Shown: in pieces, positions 23,523 to 35,189 of the stretch
Layout: every line of letters begins with the position of its first letter
Numbering within the stretch: the stretch's first letter is position 1
Assembly: GCA_035772735.1 (NCBI GenBank)
Contig: JASDFA010000016.1
Span: forward strand, 140,752,501 to 140,816,500
Source: Datura wrightii
Lineage: Eukaryota; Streptophyta; Magnoliopsida; Solanales; Solanaceae
Direction: 5' to 3'
DNA: 64,000 nt
Position numbers and translations under genes: made by a program
The notes under the pieces: model-generated
What the model was told of the DNA's origin: nothing
The model's database searches: none
Seen by the model: only the letters and a program-made list of their open reading frames with translations

Positions 23523-24000
23523 TCAGAATTCATCAAGTGACTCTCCTCCATCCTCCAATGCAGAAATTATACTGAATTCCTTTGGCTGTTTCATGGTCCG
23601 GATAATGTTGAAGGTGACCTCTTCTTTGTTCAACCTAAATTTTAACTAGACTACCTCTACATCTACTAAGGCCCTACTTGTTTCAAGGAATGGTCGCCCC
23701 AAAATGATAAGGACCTCAGAATCGACTTCGTAGTCCAGAATCATAAAGTTTGCTGGGAATATGAATTTGTCCACTTTGACCAGTACATCAACCAAAATCC
23801 CCACCGCCTTTTTAACCATTCTATCAGCCATCAGTAGCTGCATAGTAGTCAGCATGGGGGTTCCCAAGCCTAACTTTTTAAACACTGCTAGTGGCATCAG
23901 ATTTATGCTATCTCCCAAATCACAAAGCTCCCTTGAAAACTCAACCTTCCCAATGGTGCAAGGTATAGTAAACGCACCTGGGTCTTCCTTTTCTGTGCTA
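23523..24000 (-). pseudogene. B aspartic protease domain
   Basis: Active-site block ELCDLGDSINLMPLAVFKK, then QLLMADR, VDKFIFPANFMILDYEV and LIILGRPFLETSRALVDVEV, then a stop; the frame resumes with FRLNKEEVTFNI and ends SLDEF-stop at 23523. The catalytic D-L-G is intact. A shift near 24000 separates it from the gag linker upstream. Closest relative here is E's protease (58462-58983). Confidence 0.82.
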
Positions 24001-24231
24001 GGACCCGTGTAGTGATGGCACCAAAGTGGTGCAAATTATCGGTGGGTTTCAAACTTACCGTCCTTTTTCTGTTGACGAGGTCCTTCATGAATTTAGCATA
24101 TCCGGGCATTTTCTCAAGTGCCTCAACCAATGGGATGTTCACCGACAGCTGCTTGAGCATAGAGATAAACTTTTAATATTTCCTATCTTCAGCTTTCTTG
24201 TTCAAGCGCTGGGGATAAGGAGGAGGATAAG
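24001..24231 (-). pseudogene. gag: B gag C-terminal linker, truncated
   Basis: Only the end of gag remains: PYPQRLNKKAEDRKY, a stop, then KFISMLKQLSVNIPLVEALE, PGYAKFMKDLVNRKRT and RVLAQK. The equivalent block joins gag to protease in A, D and E. Upstream gag, leader and PBS are missing because the sequence jumps into the 5' LTR near 24231. Confidence 0.8.
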
Positions 24232-25284
24232 GTAAGTAGGAATAAGGCAAGTCCTATGCAACCATCAAGAATCAATCAAAACAAAGGGAAAAACAATACA
24301 TGCATAAAACCCCGTTAAAGAATCACTATGTGTTTTTACCTATGTGTGTTAATTCATCTTGGTTCCCACAAACCTAGTTTATGGGTTTAGCTTCTCATGT
24401 TTATATTATCACAATCACAAATTATTGAATAAATGATAATTGCAACTTACAAATTATCGTAGAATAAAAACCACGTAGATTGAATAAAACTCCAATGTTG
24501 CTTTTGTTTCTTGAATCAAGAACAATTGATCAATACCAAAACTCTAGTTGAAAACCAAATAAATCGGTTCTCTCAATTACTCTGTAATTGTCAGAAAAAT
24601 CATTCTCCAAAAATAAACCTAAACTGTGTATTTATAGTTCCAAGAAATCCTTTTCCTAATTAAAACTGGAGACCAGGTCGGCACTGGCAACGGGCTTAGT
24701 GAAAATTCGTTTGGCCCTCTAACGAGTCGTTCCTTGCTTAAAACAGTCATCCTCGGCAACATACCCGGTCGTGACAACGGGTCACCTACTGACTCGCCAT
24801 GCCTGAGCACGAGTCATTAGTTCCCTCATGGTCTAGTTCCTCAGAAAGTCCAGTGTACTTCACGGATGGTTCCAGTGGCCTGCCAACGAGTCGTTTCACC
24901 TCATGACGACTCGTTATGTCTATCGTCAACTTCACTAGCCACTTTGTTTAAATTTTCTCTTTCAGTCCTAACAATTGACCTCACGACTTGTTACTATGTG
25001 TAACGAGTCGTTCCTCCAAATCGTCAAGTACACTGCCTTGCATCTTTCAAATCCATCTTTTGCCCACGCCTTAAAAAACGGGTCGTGCCTCCTGCCAACA
25101 ACTGTGAAGTGCCTGGCAGTCACCTTTTCAGTTAATTTCAGCATTAATTCAACCAGTTCACTCCCGAACCTGTTTTCCTGTAATCATTAAGCACAAAACA
25201 CATCATAGCTATATAAACATACCTGGAATGTGCATAATTTCTTGGTTTTAAGCATCGAAAGTGCCGTAAAATCATGGCACATCA
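24232..25284 (-). repeat. B 5' LTR, truncated
   Basis: About 1050 bp matching the 3' LTR from about 17171 on (AAGGCAAGTCCTA block) to the end; the first ~0.5 kb in plus coordinates is missing. GC-rich island at 24660-25110 with ACGAGTCGT at 24722-24730 and 24886-24894. Ends GGCACATCA at 25284. Confidence 0.88.
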
Positions 25285-26673
25285 ATCAGCAACGGGAGTA
25301 GAGACTGAGAATGGTTCTGACAGAATTTGAGGAATGACTCCAATGCTATAAGCAATATCAGGTTTCACAAAAGACAAGGTAGCCCCTGGATCTAACAAAG
25401 TATAAGAATCAAGGCGAAACACTCATAACATACTAGTAACCACATCCGGTGAAGTCTCCTATTCCTGACGCCAGGCAAGGGCATAGAATTTGTTATGGCG
25501 CTGCCCGCCACCCCCACTAGTGGATGCCCCCTGCAGAGTTGAACGTGCTAGAGCTGCTGCTGACCTGGTAGTTTGAGCACGACCTCTATCATCACCCTAT
25601 CTAGACAATGGACACGCCCGACGCATGTGGCTGGATCTACCGCGCACATAACAAATATCTGAGCTAAGCAAACACTTCCCTGCATGACTCTTGCCACACT
25701 TCCTGCAGGCCGAAAATGTGCACTGTGCCTGCATGCCCCTCTGGTCCATTGAACCTGATGCCCTACTCCTCTAATCACCCTTGGGTATAGATAGAACACT
25801 AGCTGATGATGGTATTGGAGCTAATGACCTTTGCTGAATCTGAGGGCGGTGACCACCGCCGGATCTCTACTGAGTGAACCCATAGTTGTCTGTCTGGGGC
25901 CTCTTAGCCTCTCTCACTCAGATGTACCGCCTCCATCTGCTAGGCATGAAACACTATCCAGGGAAAGTCAATATCCTTATGAATCATGGCAATCCTACAA
26001 TACTTGTCCAAATAGTCCGCCACTCCATGTACGAACTTGCTCACCCGAGCCCTCTAGTTAGCCACTAACTCTAGGGCGTATCTAGACAAATGGATAAACT
26101 CCAAAGCATACTCTTGAACCATCATCTTCCCTTGCTTCAGATTCATGAACTTTGCTGATTTAATCTCCCTCAATTCCCAAGGGAAGAATCGATCCAGAAA
26201 AGAAATGTGAAACTCCTCCCAACCAATACGACCTGCTCCCATGGCCCTACTATCCTTCCATTGCTTAAACCAGATGTGCGCGACCCTTTCAACTGATATG
26301 AGGCCAAATCAGCACACTCCTTCCCAGTCACCCCCATTTTCTGGGTGATCTTCATAATCTCATCGATAAACTCATATGGATCCTCGTCCACCTTAGATCC
26401 AAGGAATTCAGGAGGGCTCATCCTTAAGAAATCTTTGACCCGTGCTGCCGCCACATTTCTATTTTTTGGGACATGCACCACTGCCTGCTGGTTGACCTGA
26501 GCGGTCAAGGCCTGTGCTAGCATCTGAATGGCTGCTCGAAATTTAGCATGGACAACCAGCTCCGGTTCATGGTGCTCCTGGACTGGTGGGGCTTGTTGGT
26601 GCCCGTCTCTGTTGCCATCCTCGTGGTCGTTTCCATTCCCATTCCTTCTACCATTAACTCTGAAGAAAGCCAT
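25285..26673 (-). pseudogene. gag: T1 gag, zinc knuckles and protease start
   Basis: Gag ATG at 26673-26671 (MAFFRVNGRRNGNGNDHEDG). Capsid blocks FLRMSPPEFLGSKVDEDPYE, DEIMKITQKMG and the shifted FLDRFFPWELREIKSAKFMN and EYALEFIHLSRYA. Zinc knuckles at about 25604-25710: CRKCGKSHAGKC followed by CYVRGRSSHMRRAC, the second having lost a Cys. Protease reads LLDPGATLSFV, the active Asp kept but Ser replaced by Pro. Several frames are needed, so it is not expressible. Element B interrupts the protease at 25284/25285. Confidence 0.87.
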
Positions 26674-26868
26674 GATTCTGCAGTCATGAATAGCACGAGT
26701 TAGAAGGATAGGGAGACATTTCATCGCACGACATAGAGTATGAAAGAAGGGAACATTTCCTAAACGTCTCGTAGCCTCTTCATCATAAGTGTGGCGCCGT
26801 TCACACCCATGAAAAAGAGACTCGACTTGACGTGGCTTTCAGACACCCTAGGACACTCTAAATCTATG

Positions 26869-26881
26869 GCTCTAATATCAA
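26869..26881 (-). other. T1 primer-binding site, tRNA-iMet type
   Basis: Minus strand TTGATATTAGAGCC-like, a decayed TGGTATCAGAGC, a few bases inside the 5' LTR edge at 26885. T2 keeps the intact form. Confidence 0.75.
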
Positions 26882-26884
26882 GTT

Positions 26885-27847
26885 TGTCATTACCCGAACA
26901 TAGACCCGAATCACAACACGGGACAAGGAGCCCCGAGAGGCTCCAAGTCGACCCATGGGATGAACATACATCTAACTCAATCAAATAAAGCGGAACACTC
27001 AACATAATAACATAGCGGATGCATAATCATGACATAACATAGAAAGTGAAATGCACTTCATACATCATAGCTGAATATTGTATATAGACTTAAAGCCTCT
27101 AGCATATCTGATGGGTTGATGGGACAACACCCCAACTAACCCAACAAGTCTGGAGAACTGAACATAAAGGATAACTAATATCAACTGGTCCTCAGGAGAT
27201 GAGGACTCACCACTTAATTGGATGCTAACTCTGAGAAACGAACTAATGAAAATGCTGGGTTTGAAGGTCGGAGCCTGTATCATAAAACGATACAGCATAA
27301 AGTATGCGGTCAGTACGTGAAATGTATCGAGTATGCAAGTTAAGTAAAACGAACATTTTAAATACATAAAAGTTCATAAGAGTAGGACAACTTGCTCATA
27401 ACATAAATGTCATAATGTAACATAAAGTGCAAGGTTTTCAAAACATTCGTAAATCAGTCATAATCATAATAATAGGAGAAAAACTTCATTAAACGTGACT
27501 TGAGACAAAATAATATGAACATAACCATGCATAAATAATGAGAAAAAAATGGGAGGACTCGTCATAACCAACACCATCATGGTAGAGCCTTACATGATGC
27601 CCCAACTATATCAGTCAAGTGGGCAGAGTCTTCTTAGGCTTACAAGGAAAGGGACGTGCAGTATGTGATAGAACGAAAAGGGGATCCATTAACATTCTAA
27701 TGTATCAATATGAACCTATTGTGGCATGTAGTTATGAGACACCGACGTAGTCCTTTGAACATCGGGCTACTCGGTGCTAGACACTACTCCCAAAAACATG
27801 CACAGTAGGCTCGTATGTAAATCATAAACATCATTCATGAGATTCAT
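26885..27847 (-). repeat. T1 5' LTR, left segment
   Basis: 963 bp matching 3340-4260 of the 3' LTR, starting TGTCATTACC. It ends at the insertion of T2, with TSD ttcat at 27843-27847; the rest of the LTR is at 53420-54680. Confidence 0.93.
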
Positions 27848-28350
27848 TATTATACCCCGGAAACCCAAGGATTAGACCCGGGAGTTGAAATGGAGAAAAA
27901 TTGAAATTCTACACCAGGTCACAAAAAGGGTTGTTAGGTGACCCGTAAGGAGGGACCACGAGTCGTGAAGTGACTCGTGGTCAAGAAGGGAGGTGGACTG
28001 GTCTGGGGGACACCACGGGCATGACCACGAGTCGTGGTCAGGCCACACGACTCGTGAGGTCACTTGTGGCCTAGACTGGATGCTTGGTAAGGAAGATTGG
28101 ACCACGAATGCTATGGATAGTGACCACGAGTGATGGTCACTCACCACGATTCGTGGGGTCTCATGGTGATTTTTTGGTAGTGTACCTCATGAATCAAGGC
28201 CAAGTGTCATGGGCCCTGGTGACTAGTCGTCCAGTCCCTCGTGGGGATTGGCAGTCAGCAAAATTCTACGATTTATGTAAGGAGTTTTTCATAATTTTTA
28301 AGTTTCTAAAGCCTAAACTACGTCGTTTTAGCCTATAAATGGTGCGTTTT
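27848..28350 (+). repeat. T2 5' LTR, left segment
   Basis: About 500 bp matching 51072-51590 of the 3' LTR, up to the insertion of T3. GC-rich island with ACGA(G/C)TCGT at 27958-27966, 28027-28035 and 28047-28055; CCACGAGTC/GACTCGTGG arms at 27956-27980 form a perfect 9-bp hairpin. Confidence 0.92.
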
Positions 28351-30626
28351 TGTCACGATGAAACATACACCTAGATCGTAGACATGGGACAAGGAGCCTC
28401 GAGAGACCCTAAGTCGAACCATGACATAATCATACATCTAAATCAATCACATGAGCAAAAGACTTAACTTGAAGAACGTAATTACAACATAGCATAAAGG
28501 AAAAACAATACTAGACTTATACAATACATCAGAATACATTTGATAGTCTGACAAGCCTCTAATTATGAAGGGCGGATTGATGGGACAACTCCCCAACTAA
28601 TCAATCATTCGAAAACTGAAAGGAATAACAAAGAGTATGAACATGTAGCCCTCGGAACAAGAGGATTCACCAAGTGCGCTGAGATCAAGGCCGAACTATC
28701 TACGAGTGAGGATGAGCCTGAGAATTGGGACTAGTATCATGAAACGATACAACATAGAAAGTATGCGGTCAGTATATGGAATGTACTGAGTATGCAAGGT
28801 AAGTAAAATGGACATTCAAAACATAAATAAAGTCCATAAAAGATCATAAAAGTAGAACAATATGCTCGTATCATAAATCGTTATAACATATCATACGGCT
28901 CAAGGTTTCAAAACATTCACAACATAAACATAGTCATAATCATAATAAAAGAACCTTGCTTAACATAAATTGAGCCAATCCTACATAATCATAACATGCA
29001 TAAACCATGAGGAATAGTGGGAGATTCTCTTAACCGACATACCCTATATGAGCATACATGCAGCCCGACTTGTAACCCTTGTCGGTAGGATGTTCATACC
29101 TTGCTAAGGGTAGAACCATGGAAGTGTGATATCACCATGAAAAGGGACATTTGGACCAGGGACTAACATGAAAGGGTCCCAACATACCTACGGTGGCACA
29201 TAGTTGATGAGATACGGGGCTTGACTTGAGCGCGAACCTACTCGGTGTTTGATACTACTCTTAAAACATATATAGTGCTCATAATAATACATACATGAAT
29301 TCATGGGCTAGTTAAATCTTTATAATAGTAAACATGATTGAACATATGTGAACTAGCCATGACATGAGACCCGTGAGTCGGCCAAAATATAATTCATGAT
29401 TAATAATATTCATACATACTTGTAGATCATGCATATAGCTTGAATTTTATAAAATCATAATGGGTAACATAATGGATTCATAGTTTAAAACATAATTCAT
29501 GATGGGCTTGCAAAGAACATCGATGGGATAATAGCTCATAAATCGATTCATCATGGGGCATGCATAATCATACTTAATTGTTTGAAAATTCAAAATCAAC
29601 AATATTAATATCAATTCAAAACTCAAAAGATGATCAAAATTAGTAGTTTATAATAATATTGCAAAATCACGAAACCCATAATTAGATCATCAAATTTTAT
29701 ACAAATCGAATATAAAACCCCATGAGTTTTTAAATAAATTTTGAGTGAAATCATTGAGTAGGAACATAGGTGTGGAAGAATCTACCCATTGAAGACCTTA
29801 CATACCTGGGATTATCAACTTCTAACCCTCCTATCCCAAGAATGAAATTGAAGGAATTGAGGTGAAAAGCTTGAAATCTCCCCTTAGATCACTTGTCAAA
29901 ATCCTTGCATGCATGAATGAGAGTTTAGGAAGGTTTATTTTCTTAAAACTCCAGCTTTCCTAAGAAAAAACGATGTAGTTTAGGGCCTTATGTCATGAAA
30001 AAGTCGAAAATACCCTTAATGAACCTTTCTTGAAAACTGGCCGGATGGAACCCGCGGGTGGTACCAATGGATCGTGGGAACTACCAACGGCCCGTCATGT
30101 CTCTCGTGGAATGAACTACTGATGACCCAATCTCGGAACCAAACAATGGGTCGACAGGACGACCCATGCCTCCAACCCACGACTCGTTACATCGTCCGTG
30201 GTTAGTCCCCTGAACCTTGGCATCTCATCTTTTAACAGGTCACACTACAACCCGTCACCACAAAAAATGGATCGTTGTTTTCGCCCATCAAGCCTACTGG
30301 AAAACTTAATCCTCAAACCACAACCACAACCAACGACCCCTGGCTTCTCCTAACGGGTCGTTGGGTCTGCCGTTGTATGTCACCTGATGCACCCAACTCC
30401 TTCCCACGACTGCTAACGATGACTCATTGTTTCCCACAACGAGTCGTCATATCTCCCGTGGTTTTCACTATCACCCAGCCTTTCCCCAACCACAACTCGT
30501 TACAACGACCGGTGGTATGTCAGCACGAGTCGTACCTTGACCTGTCTTGAGACATTTTTCCCAATTTTCTGCAGTTTTTAATTTTTCACTTCCGGGTCTA
30601 CTCCTACGCACTTCTGGGGTATTACA
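28351..30626 (-). repeat. T3 3' LTR
   Basis: 2276 bp, TGTCACGATG to GGGGTATTACA; a polypurine tract CCAAGGGGAGATAT follows on the minus strand (30627-30640). GC-rich island at about 30040-30560 with ACGA(G/C)TCGT at 30179-30187, 30439-30447 and 30525-30533. The rest is AT-rich and non-coding. Confidence 0.92.
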
Positions 30627-30869
30627 ATATCTCCCCTTGGGAACATTCTTCCTCGAATGTTAGAAACAAGAAGAAATTAGAGACATACAATTGTCATACT
30701 CAAATTTTTACTATTTTAACCGAAATTTTCATGGAATGACTACCTCCGAATAAAACCACATAGCTAAACTGATCTCATACGTCACATACAGATTCATACA
30801 CACAAAAGAAACTTGCACACATGAAATGAATATGAAAACTAGGAAGAGTCGTAGGGTAAAATTGGTACC

Positions 30870-31346
30870 TCAAGTCGGAATTGAGCTGGTAAAGAATAAA
30901 TGTGGGTATTTAGCCATCATATCCACTTCAGCTTCCCACGTAGCTCCCTCAACATGCTGATTTCTCCATAAAACCTTAACTGAGGCTACTTCCTTGTTCC
31001 TTAGCTTACGGACTTGATGATCTAATATTTCCACCGAAACTTCTTCGTAACTGAGGTTGTCTCTTACACCAATACTGTCAACCGGAATCACTAAAGCTAT
31101 ATCTCCCAAACACTTCTTCAAAAGTGACACATGAAACATTGAATGTACTGAAGATAACTCTGAGAGTAAATCTAACTCATACGCCACCTTACCAACTCTT
31201 CTCACCACTTGATAGGGGCCAATATATCGGGGACTGAGTTTCCCTTTCCTTTCAAACTGCATGACTCCCTTCATGGGAGATACTTTGAGAAATACCCAGT
31301 CGTCTACATCAAACTCCAAATCTCTCCTCCTCACATCTGCATACAA
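30870..31346 (-). CDS. pol: T3 integrase C-terminus with chromodomain (open fragment)
   Basis: Open 158-codon fragment of a broken polyprotein. Order: YADVRRRDLEFDVDDWVFLK, SPMKGVMQFERKGKLSPRY, GPYQVVRRVGKVAYELDL, FHVSLLKKCLGD, then the chromodomain from about residue 112 (SVEILDHQVRKLRNKEVAS, VKVLWRNQHVEGATWEAEVD) to PHLF and a stop. Tekay chromodomains are thought to bind heterochromatic histone marks. Of the three Tekay copies here this one has the only uninterrupted chromodomain. Confidence 0.85.
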   Translation of the reverse strand: MYADVRRRDLEFDVDDWVFLKVSPMKGVMQFERKGKLSPRYIGPYQVVRRVGKVAYELDLLSELSSVHSMFHVSLLKKCLGDIALVIPVDSIGVRDNLSYEEVSVEILDHQVRKLRNKEVASVKVLWRNQHVEGATWEAEVDMMAKYPHLFFTSSIPT

Positions 31347-31492
31347 TTTCTGACGACTCTGAGCGTTTTCAACCGGTCCCTCATAAATTGGACCTTTACC
31401 ATGGCCTCATGAACTGAATTAGGTCCTATCATGGCTTCCTCACCAACCTCAAACCATCTGATAGGCGATCTACACCTTCACCCGTACAGAGC

Positions 31493-31927
31493 CTAGAACG
31501 GTGCCATCTGGATACTAGAGTGATAACTTTTATTATAAGCAAACTCTATCAAGGGAAAATGATCATCCCAACTACCTTTAAAATCCATAACACATTCCCT
31601 TAACATGTCTTCAAGAGTCTGGATCATTCGTTCGGCTTGGCCATCCGTCTGCGGATGAAAGGCTGTGCTGAGCTTGACTTGAGTCCCAAGTCCCTTTTGA
31701 AAAGACCACCAGAACTGGGAGGTAAACTGAGTACCTCGGTCTGAAATAATAGAGACGGGAACTCTATGAAGTCGAACCAACTCCCGAATATATAATTTGG
31801 CATAATCATCCGCTGAATCTGTGGTCTTGACTGGTAGAAAGTGTGCATCCTTGGTTAAACTGTCTACCACCACCCAAATGGAATCATAGTGTCGGAGAGT
31901 ATGAGGTAGGCCTGTAATAAAATCCAT
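31493..31927 (-). pseudogene. pol: T3 integrase catalytic core (open fragment)
   Basis: DDE-type strand-transfer core. The three acidic residues are visible: D in MDFITGLP (residue 2), D in SIISDRGTQFTSQFW and E in PQTDGQAERMIQTLEDM. About 144 codons open, ending at SIQMAPF-stop, where the family continues into EALYG; the stop separates it from the C-terminal fragment. Not functional without the neighbouring parts. Confidence 0.85.
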
Positions 31928-31945
31928 ATTAGTCTCTTCCCACTT

Positions 31946-33198
31946 TCAAGTGGGAATGCTAATATCCTGAAGTACACCTCCCGACCTTTGGTGCTCGACC
32001 TTCACTTGCTGAAAGTTTGGACATCTGGCTATGAACTCCGCAATATCCTTATTCATACCATCCCACCAATAGATTTCTCGTAAGTCCCAATACATCTTCG
32101 TGGATCTCGTATGGATGGAAAATCTGGTTCCATGTGCCTCATGCAATATCTGGACCCTCAAATTATCAACGTCTAGGACACATAGCCGACGCTGATATCT
32201 TAGAACACCATCTCCCCCTTGGGAAAAAACCCCTATATTTTGACTCCGCACTACTTCCTTCAGCTTCATCAAATTGGATCCTCATCTTTCCTGGATTTGA
32301 CATCAAGCACCAGGGACGATTCTGACCCATTCTGCACAACAACGCCGCCATCCATCGAGTCGATCTATCTAACTCTCAACCTTGTAAGTTGGTGGACATC
32401 TTTCACCAACTCCTTCCTCCCCTCATCCACATGGAACACACCCTCCATAAAGAGCCTACTAAGTGCATCCGCAACTATATTAGCCTTTCCCAGGTGGTAT
32501 AGAACACTCATATCGTAGTCCTTTAGCAACTCCAACTACCTCCTTTGTCGAAGATTGAGATCTTTCTACGTGAACGCATATTTCAAGCTCTTCTGATCCA
32601 TGAATACATCCACATGAAACTCCATACAAGTAATGTCGCCATATCTTCAGTGCAAACACCACCGCGACCAACTCAAGATCATGGGTTGGGTAATTCTTTT
32701 CGTGAACCTTTAACTGTCGAGAGGCATATGCTATCACCTTCCCACGTTGCAACAACACACATCCCAGTATGACTCTCGAAGCATCACAATATACAACAAA
32801 GCCATCAGTACCCTCGGGTAATGTCAACACTAGTGTTGAAGTGAGTCGGGTCTTCAATTCCTAGAAGCTTTTCTCACAATCCTCTGACCATTGGAACTTT
32901 ATCTTTTTCTGAGTCACCCTGGTCAATGGGGATGCAATTGATGAAAAACCCTCAATAAATCTTCGGTAGTAGCCTACTAAGCCCAAGAAACTCCAAATTT
33001 CTAAAGGATTCACCGGTCTGGGCCAATTCTTCACCGCTTTATTTTTCTGGGAATCTACCTTATGCCCTCTCCTGAAACCACATGGCCTAGAAATGCCACC
33101 ATGTCCAACCAAACTCATATTTGCTGAACTTTTCATATAACTGACGATCCTTAAGGACCTGAAGCACTATACACAAGTAAGTAGCATGCTCCTCCTCC
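31946..33198 (-). pseudogene. pol: T3 RT thumb, RNase H and H2C2 finger
   Basis: Recognised in pieces: RT thumb/tether 33136-32861 (FLGLVGYYRRFIEGFSSIA), RNase H 32857-32480 (VYCDASR, YASRQLKVHEKNYPTHDLEL), then shifted sequence, then H2C2 region 32272-31946 (HEAHGTRFSIH, CPNF in place of CPNC). RT fingers and palm are missing: at about 33198 the sequence jumps to gag. Confidence 0.83.
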
Positions 33199-33519
33199 AT
33201 AACCTGGGTGATCTTCAGATTTTCCTTACTCATCTACCTTTGACCCCATGAACGCTGGAGGGCTCATCCTTAAGAAATCCCTCACCCTAGCTGCTGGCGC
33301 ATTCCCATTCTGAGGGAAATGTGCCACTGTCTGATTCTGGACTTGTGTTGTCATAGCCTATGCCAGCATCTGAATCGCTGCCCTAAACTCAGCATGGGCG
33401 ACTAGCTCTGGTGTACGCTCCTCATGAATGGTTGGAGCAGGCTGATGCTCACCATCATAGGCACCCTCATGATCGTTACCATTTCTGTTCCTCCTGACAT
33501 TCACTCGACGTGGAGGCAT
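33199..33519 (-). pseudogene. gag: T3 gag N-terminus, truncated
   Basis: ATG at 33519-33517 (MPPRRVNVRRNRNGNDHEG). Then TPELVAHAEFRAAIQMLA, a stop, and PAARVRDFLRMSPPAFMGSK up to KITQV, where it joins RT sequence (EEEHAT) at about 33198. Zinc knuckle, protease and half of RT are deleted, roughly 2 kb compared with T2. Confidence 0.85.
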
Positions 33520-33710
33520 GATTCTGCAAATGCAAATAGCATGAATTAGAAGAGTAAAGGACGTTCATCGCATGACATAGATCATGAAAAAAGGGAACAT
33601 TTTCTAAATGTCTGGTAGCCTCTTCATCATAAGTGTGGCGTGCTTCACACCCATGAAAAAGACTCTACTTAACGTGGCTTTCAGACTCCCTAGGACACTT
33701 GAAAAACTAT

Positions 33711-33723
33711 GGCTCTGACACCA
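33711..33723 (-). other. T3 primer-binding site, tRNA-iMet type
   Basis: Minus strand TGGTGTCAGAGCC, one change from TGGTATCAGAGCC, just inside the 5' LTR at 33728. Confidence 0.82.
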
Positions 33724-33727
33724 AGTT

Positions 33728-35189
33728 TGTCACGACCCAAACGTACATCTAAATAGTAGACACGAGACAAGGAGCCCCGAGAGACCCCAAGTCGACCCAT
33801 GACATGATCATACATCTAAATCAATCACATGAGCGGAAGACTTAACTTGAAGAATGTAATTATAACATAGAATAAAGGAAAACAATACTAGACTTATACA
33901 ATACGGCGGAATATATCTGATAGTCTGATAAGCCTCTAATCATGAAAAGCGAATTGATGGGACAACTCCCTAACTAATCCATCATTCGAAAACTGAAAGG
34001 AATAACAAAGAGTATGGACATGTAGCCCTTGAAACATGAGGACTCACCAAGTGCGCTGAGATTAAGGTCGAACTATCTACGGGTGAGAATGAGCCAGAGA
34101 ACTGGGACCCGTATCATGAAATGATACAACATAGAAAGTATGCGGTCAGTACATGAAATATACTGAGTATGCAAGGTAAGTAAAATGGACATTTAAAACA
34201 TAAATAAAGTCCATAAAAGATCATAAGAGTTGAATGACATGCTCGTAGCTTAAATCGTTATAATATATCATACAACTCAAGGTTTCAAAACATTAATAAC
34301 ATAAACATAGTCATAATTATAATAAAATAACCTTACTTAACATAACTTGAGCCAATCCTACAAAATCATAACATGCATAAATCATGAGGAACAGTGGGAG
34401 ATTCTCTTAACCAACATACCCCATATGAGCACACATGAAGCCCGACTTGTAACCCTAGTGGGGAGGGTGTTCGTACCTTGCCAAGGGTAGAACCATGAAA
34501 GTGTGATATCACCATGAAAAGGAATATTTGGGCCAGGGACTAACATGAAAGGGTCCCGACATACCTACGATGGCACGTAGCTCATGAGATCCGGGGCTTG
34601 ACTTGAGCCCCGAACCTATTCAGTGTTCGATACTACTCTCAAAACATATATAGTGCTCATAATAATACATACCTAAATTTATGGGCTAGTTAAATCGTGA
34701 TAATAGTAAACATGCTTGAACATATGTGAGCTAGCCATGACATGAGGCCCGTGAGTCGGCCAAAACATATCATGATTAATAAGATTCATACATACTTGTA
34801 GATCATGCATATAGCTTGAATTTCATAAAATCATAATGGGTAACATAATGGATTCATAATTTAAAACATAATTCATGATGGGCTTGTAAAGAACATCGAT
34901 GGGTTAATAGCTCATAAATTGATTCATCATAGGGCATGCATAATCATACCTAATTGTTTGGAAATTAAAAATCAACAATATTAATAACAATTTAAAACTC
35001 AGAAAATGATCAAAATCAGTAGTTTATAATAATATTGCAAAATCACAAAACCCATAATTAAATCATCACATTTTATACAAATCGAATATGAAACCCCATG
35101 AGTTTTTAAATAAATTTTGAGTGAAATCAGAGTAGGAACATGGGTGTGGAAGAATCCACCCATTGAAGACCTTACATACATGGGATTGT
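33728..35189 (-). repeat. T3 5' LTR, truncated
   Basis: About 1460 bp matching 28351-29820 of T3's 3' LTR and ending mid-LTR at ATTGTCAA, where T2 LTR sequence (CGATGTTGAGC) begins. The last 0.8 kb of the LTR, including its GC-rich island, is missing. Confidence 0.9.

Larger units (their letters stand above)
16675..25284 (-). mobile_element. Element B: gag-pro/ORF3 element, 5' end deleted
   Basis: 8.61 kb. The LTR family has matched ends TGATGT...ACATCA; flanks are ttcac (16670-16674) and atcag (25285-25289), a diverged TSD sharing the central TCA. Sense order: truncated 5' LTR, end of gag, protease, paired hairpin motif, spacer with two GC-rich islands, splice acceptor, ORF3, 3' region, 3' LTR. 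The PBS and most of gag are lost at a junction near 24231. It interrupts T1's protease. Confidence 0.87.
28351..35189 (-). mobile_element. T3: minus-strand Tekay element in T2's 5' LTR
   Basis: Starts TGTCACGATG next to T2 LTR sequence (left TSD candidate gtttt, 28346-28350). Contains a full 3' LTR, integrase/chromodomain, RNase H, RT thumb, an abrupt jump to gag, PBS and a 5' LTR cut at 35189. The right end and its TSD are lost in a deletion that also removed about 0.8 kb of T2's LTR. Confidence 0.9.

Noticed and set aside
26885..27847. Solo or truncated LTR
   Set aside because: The sequence continues exactly at 53415 after the T2 insertion, with TSD ttcat, so it is half of a complete LTR.
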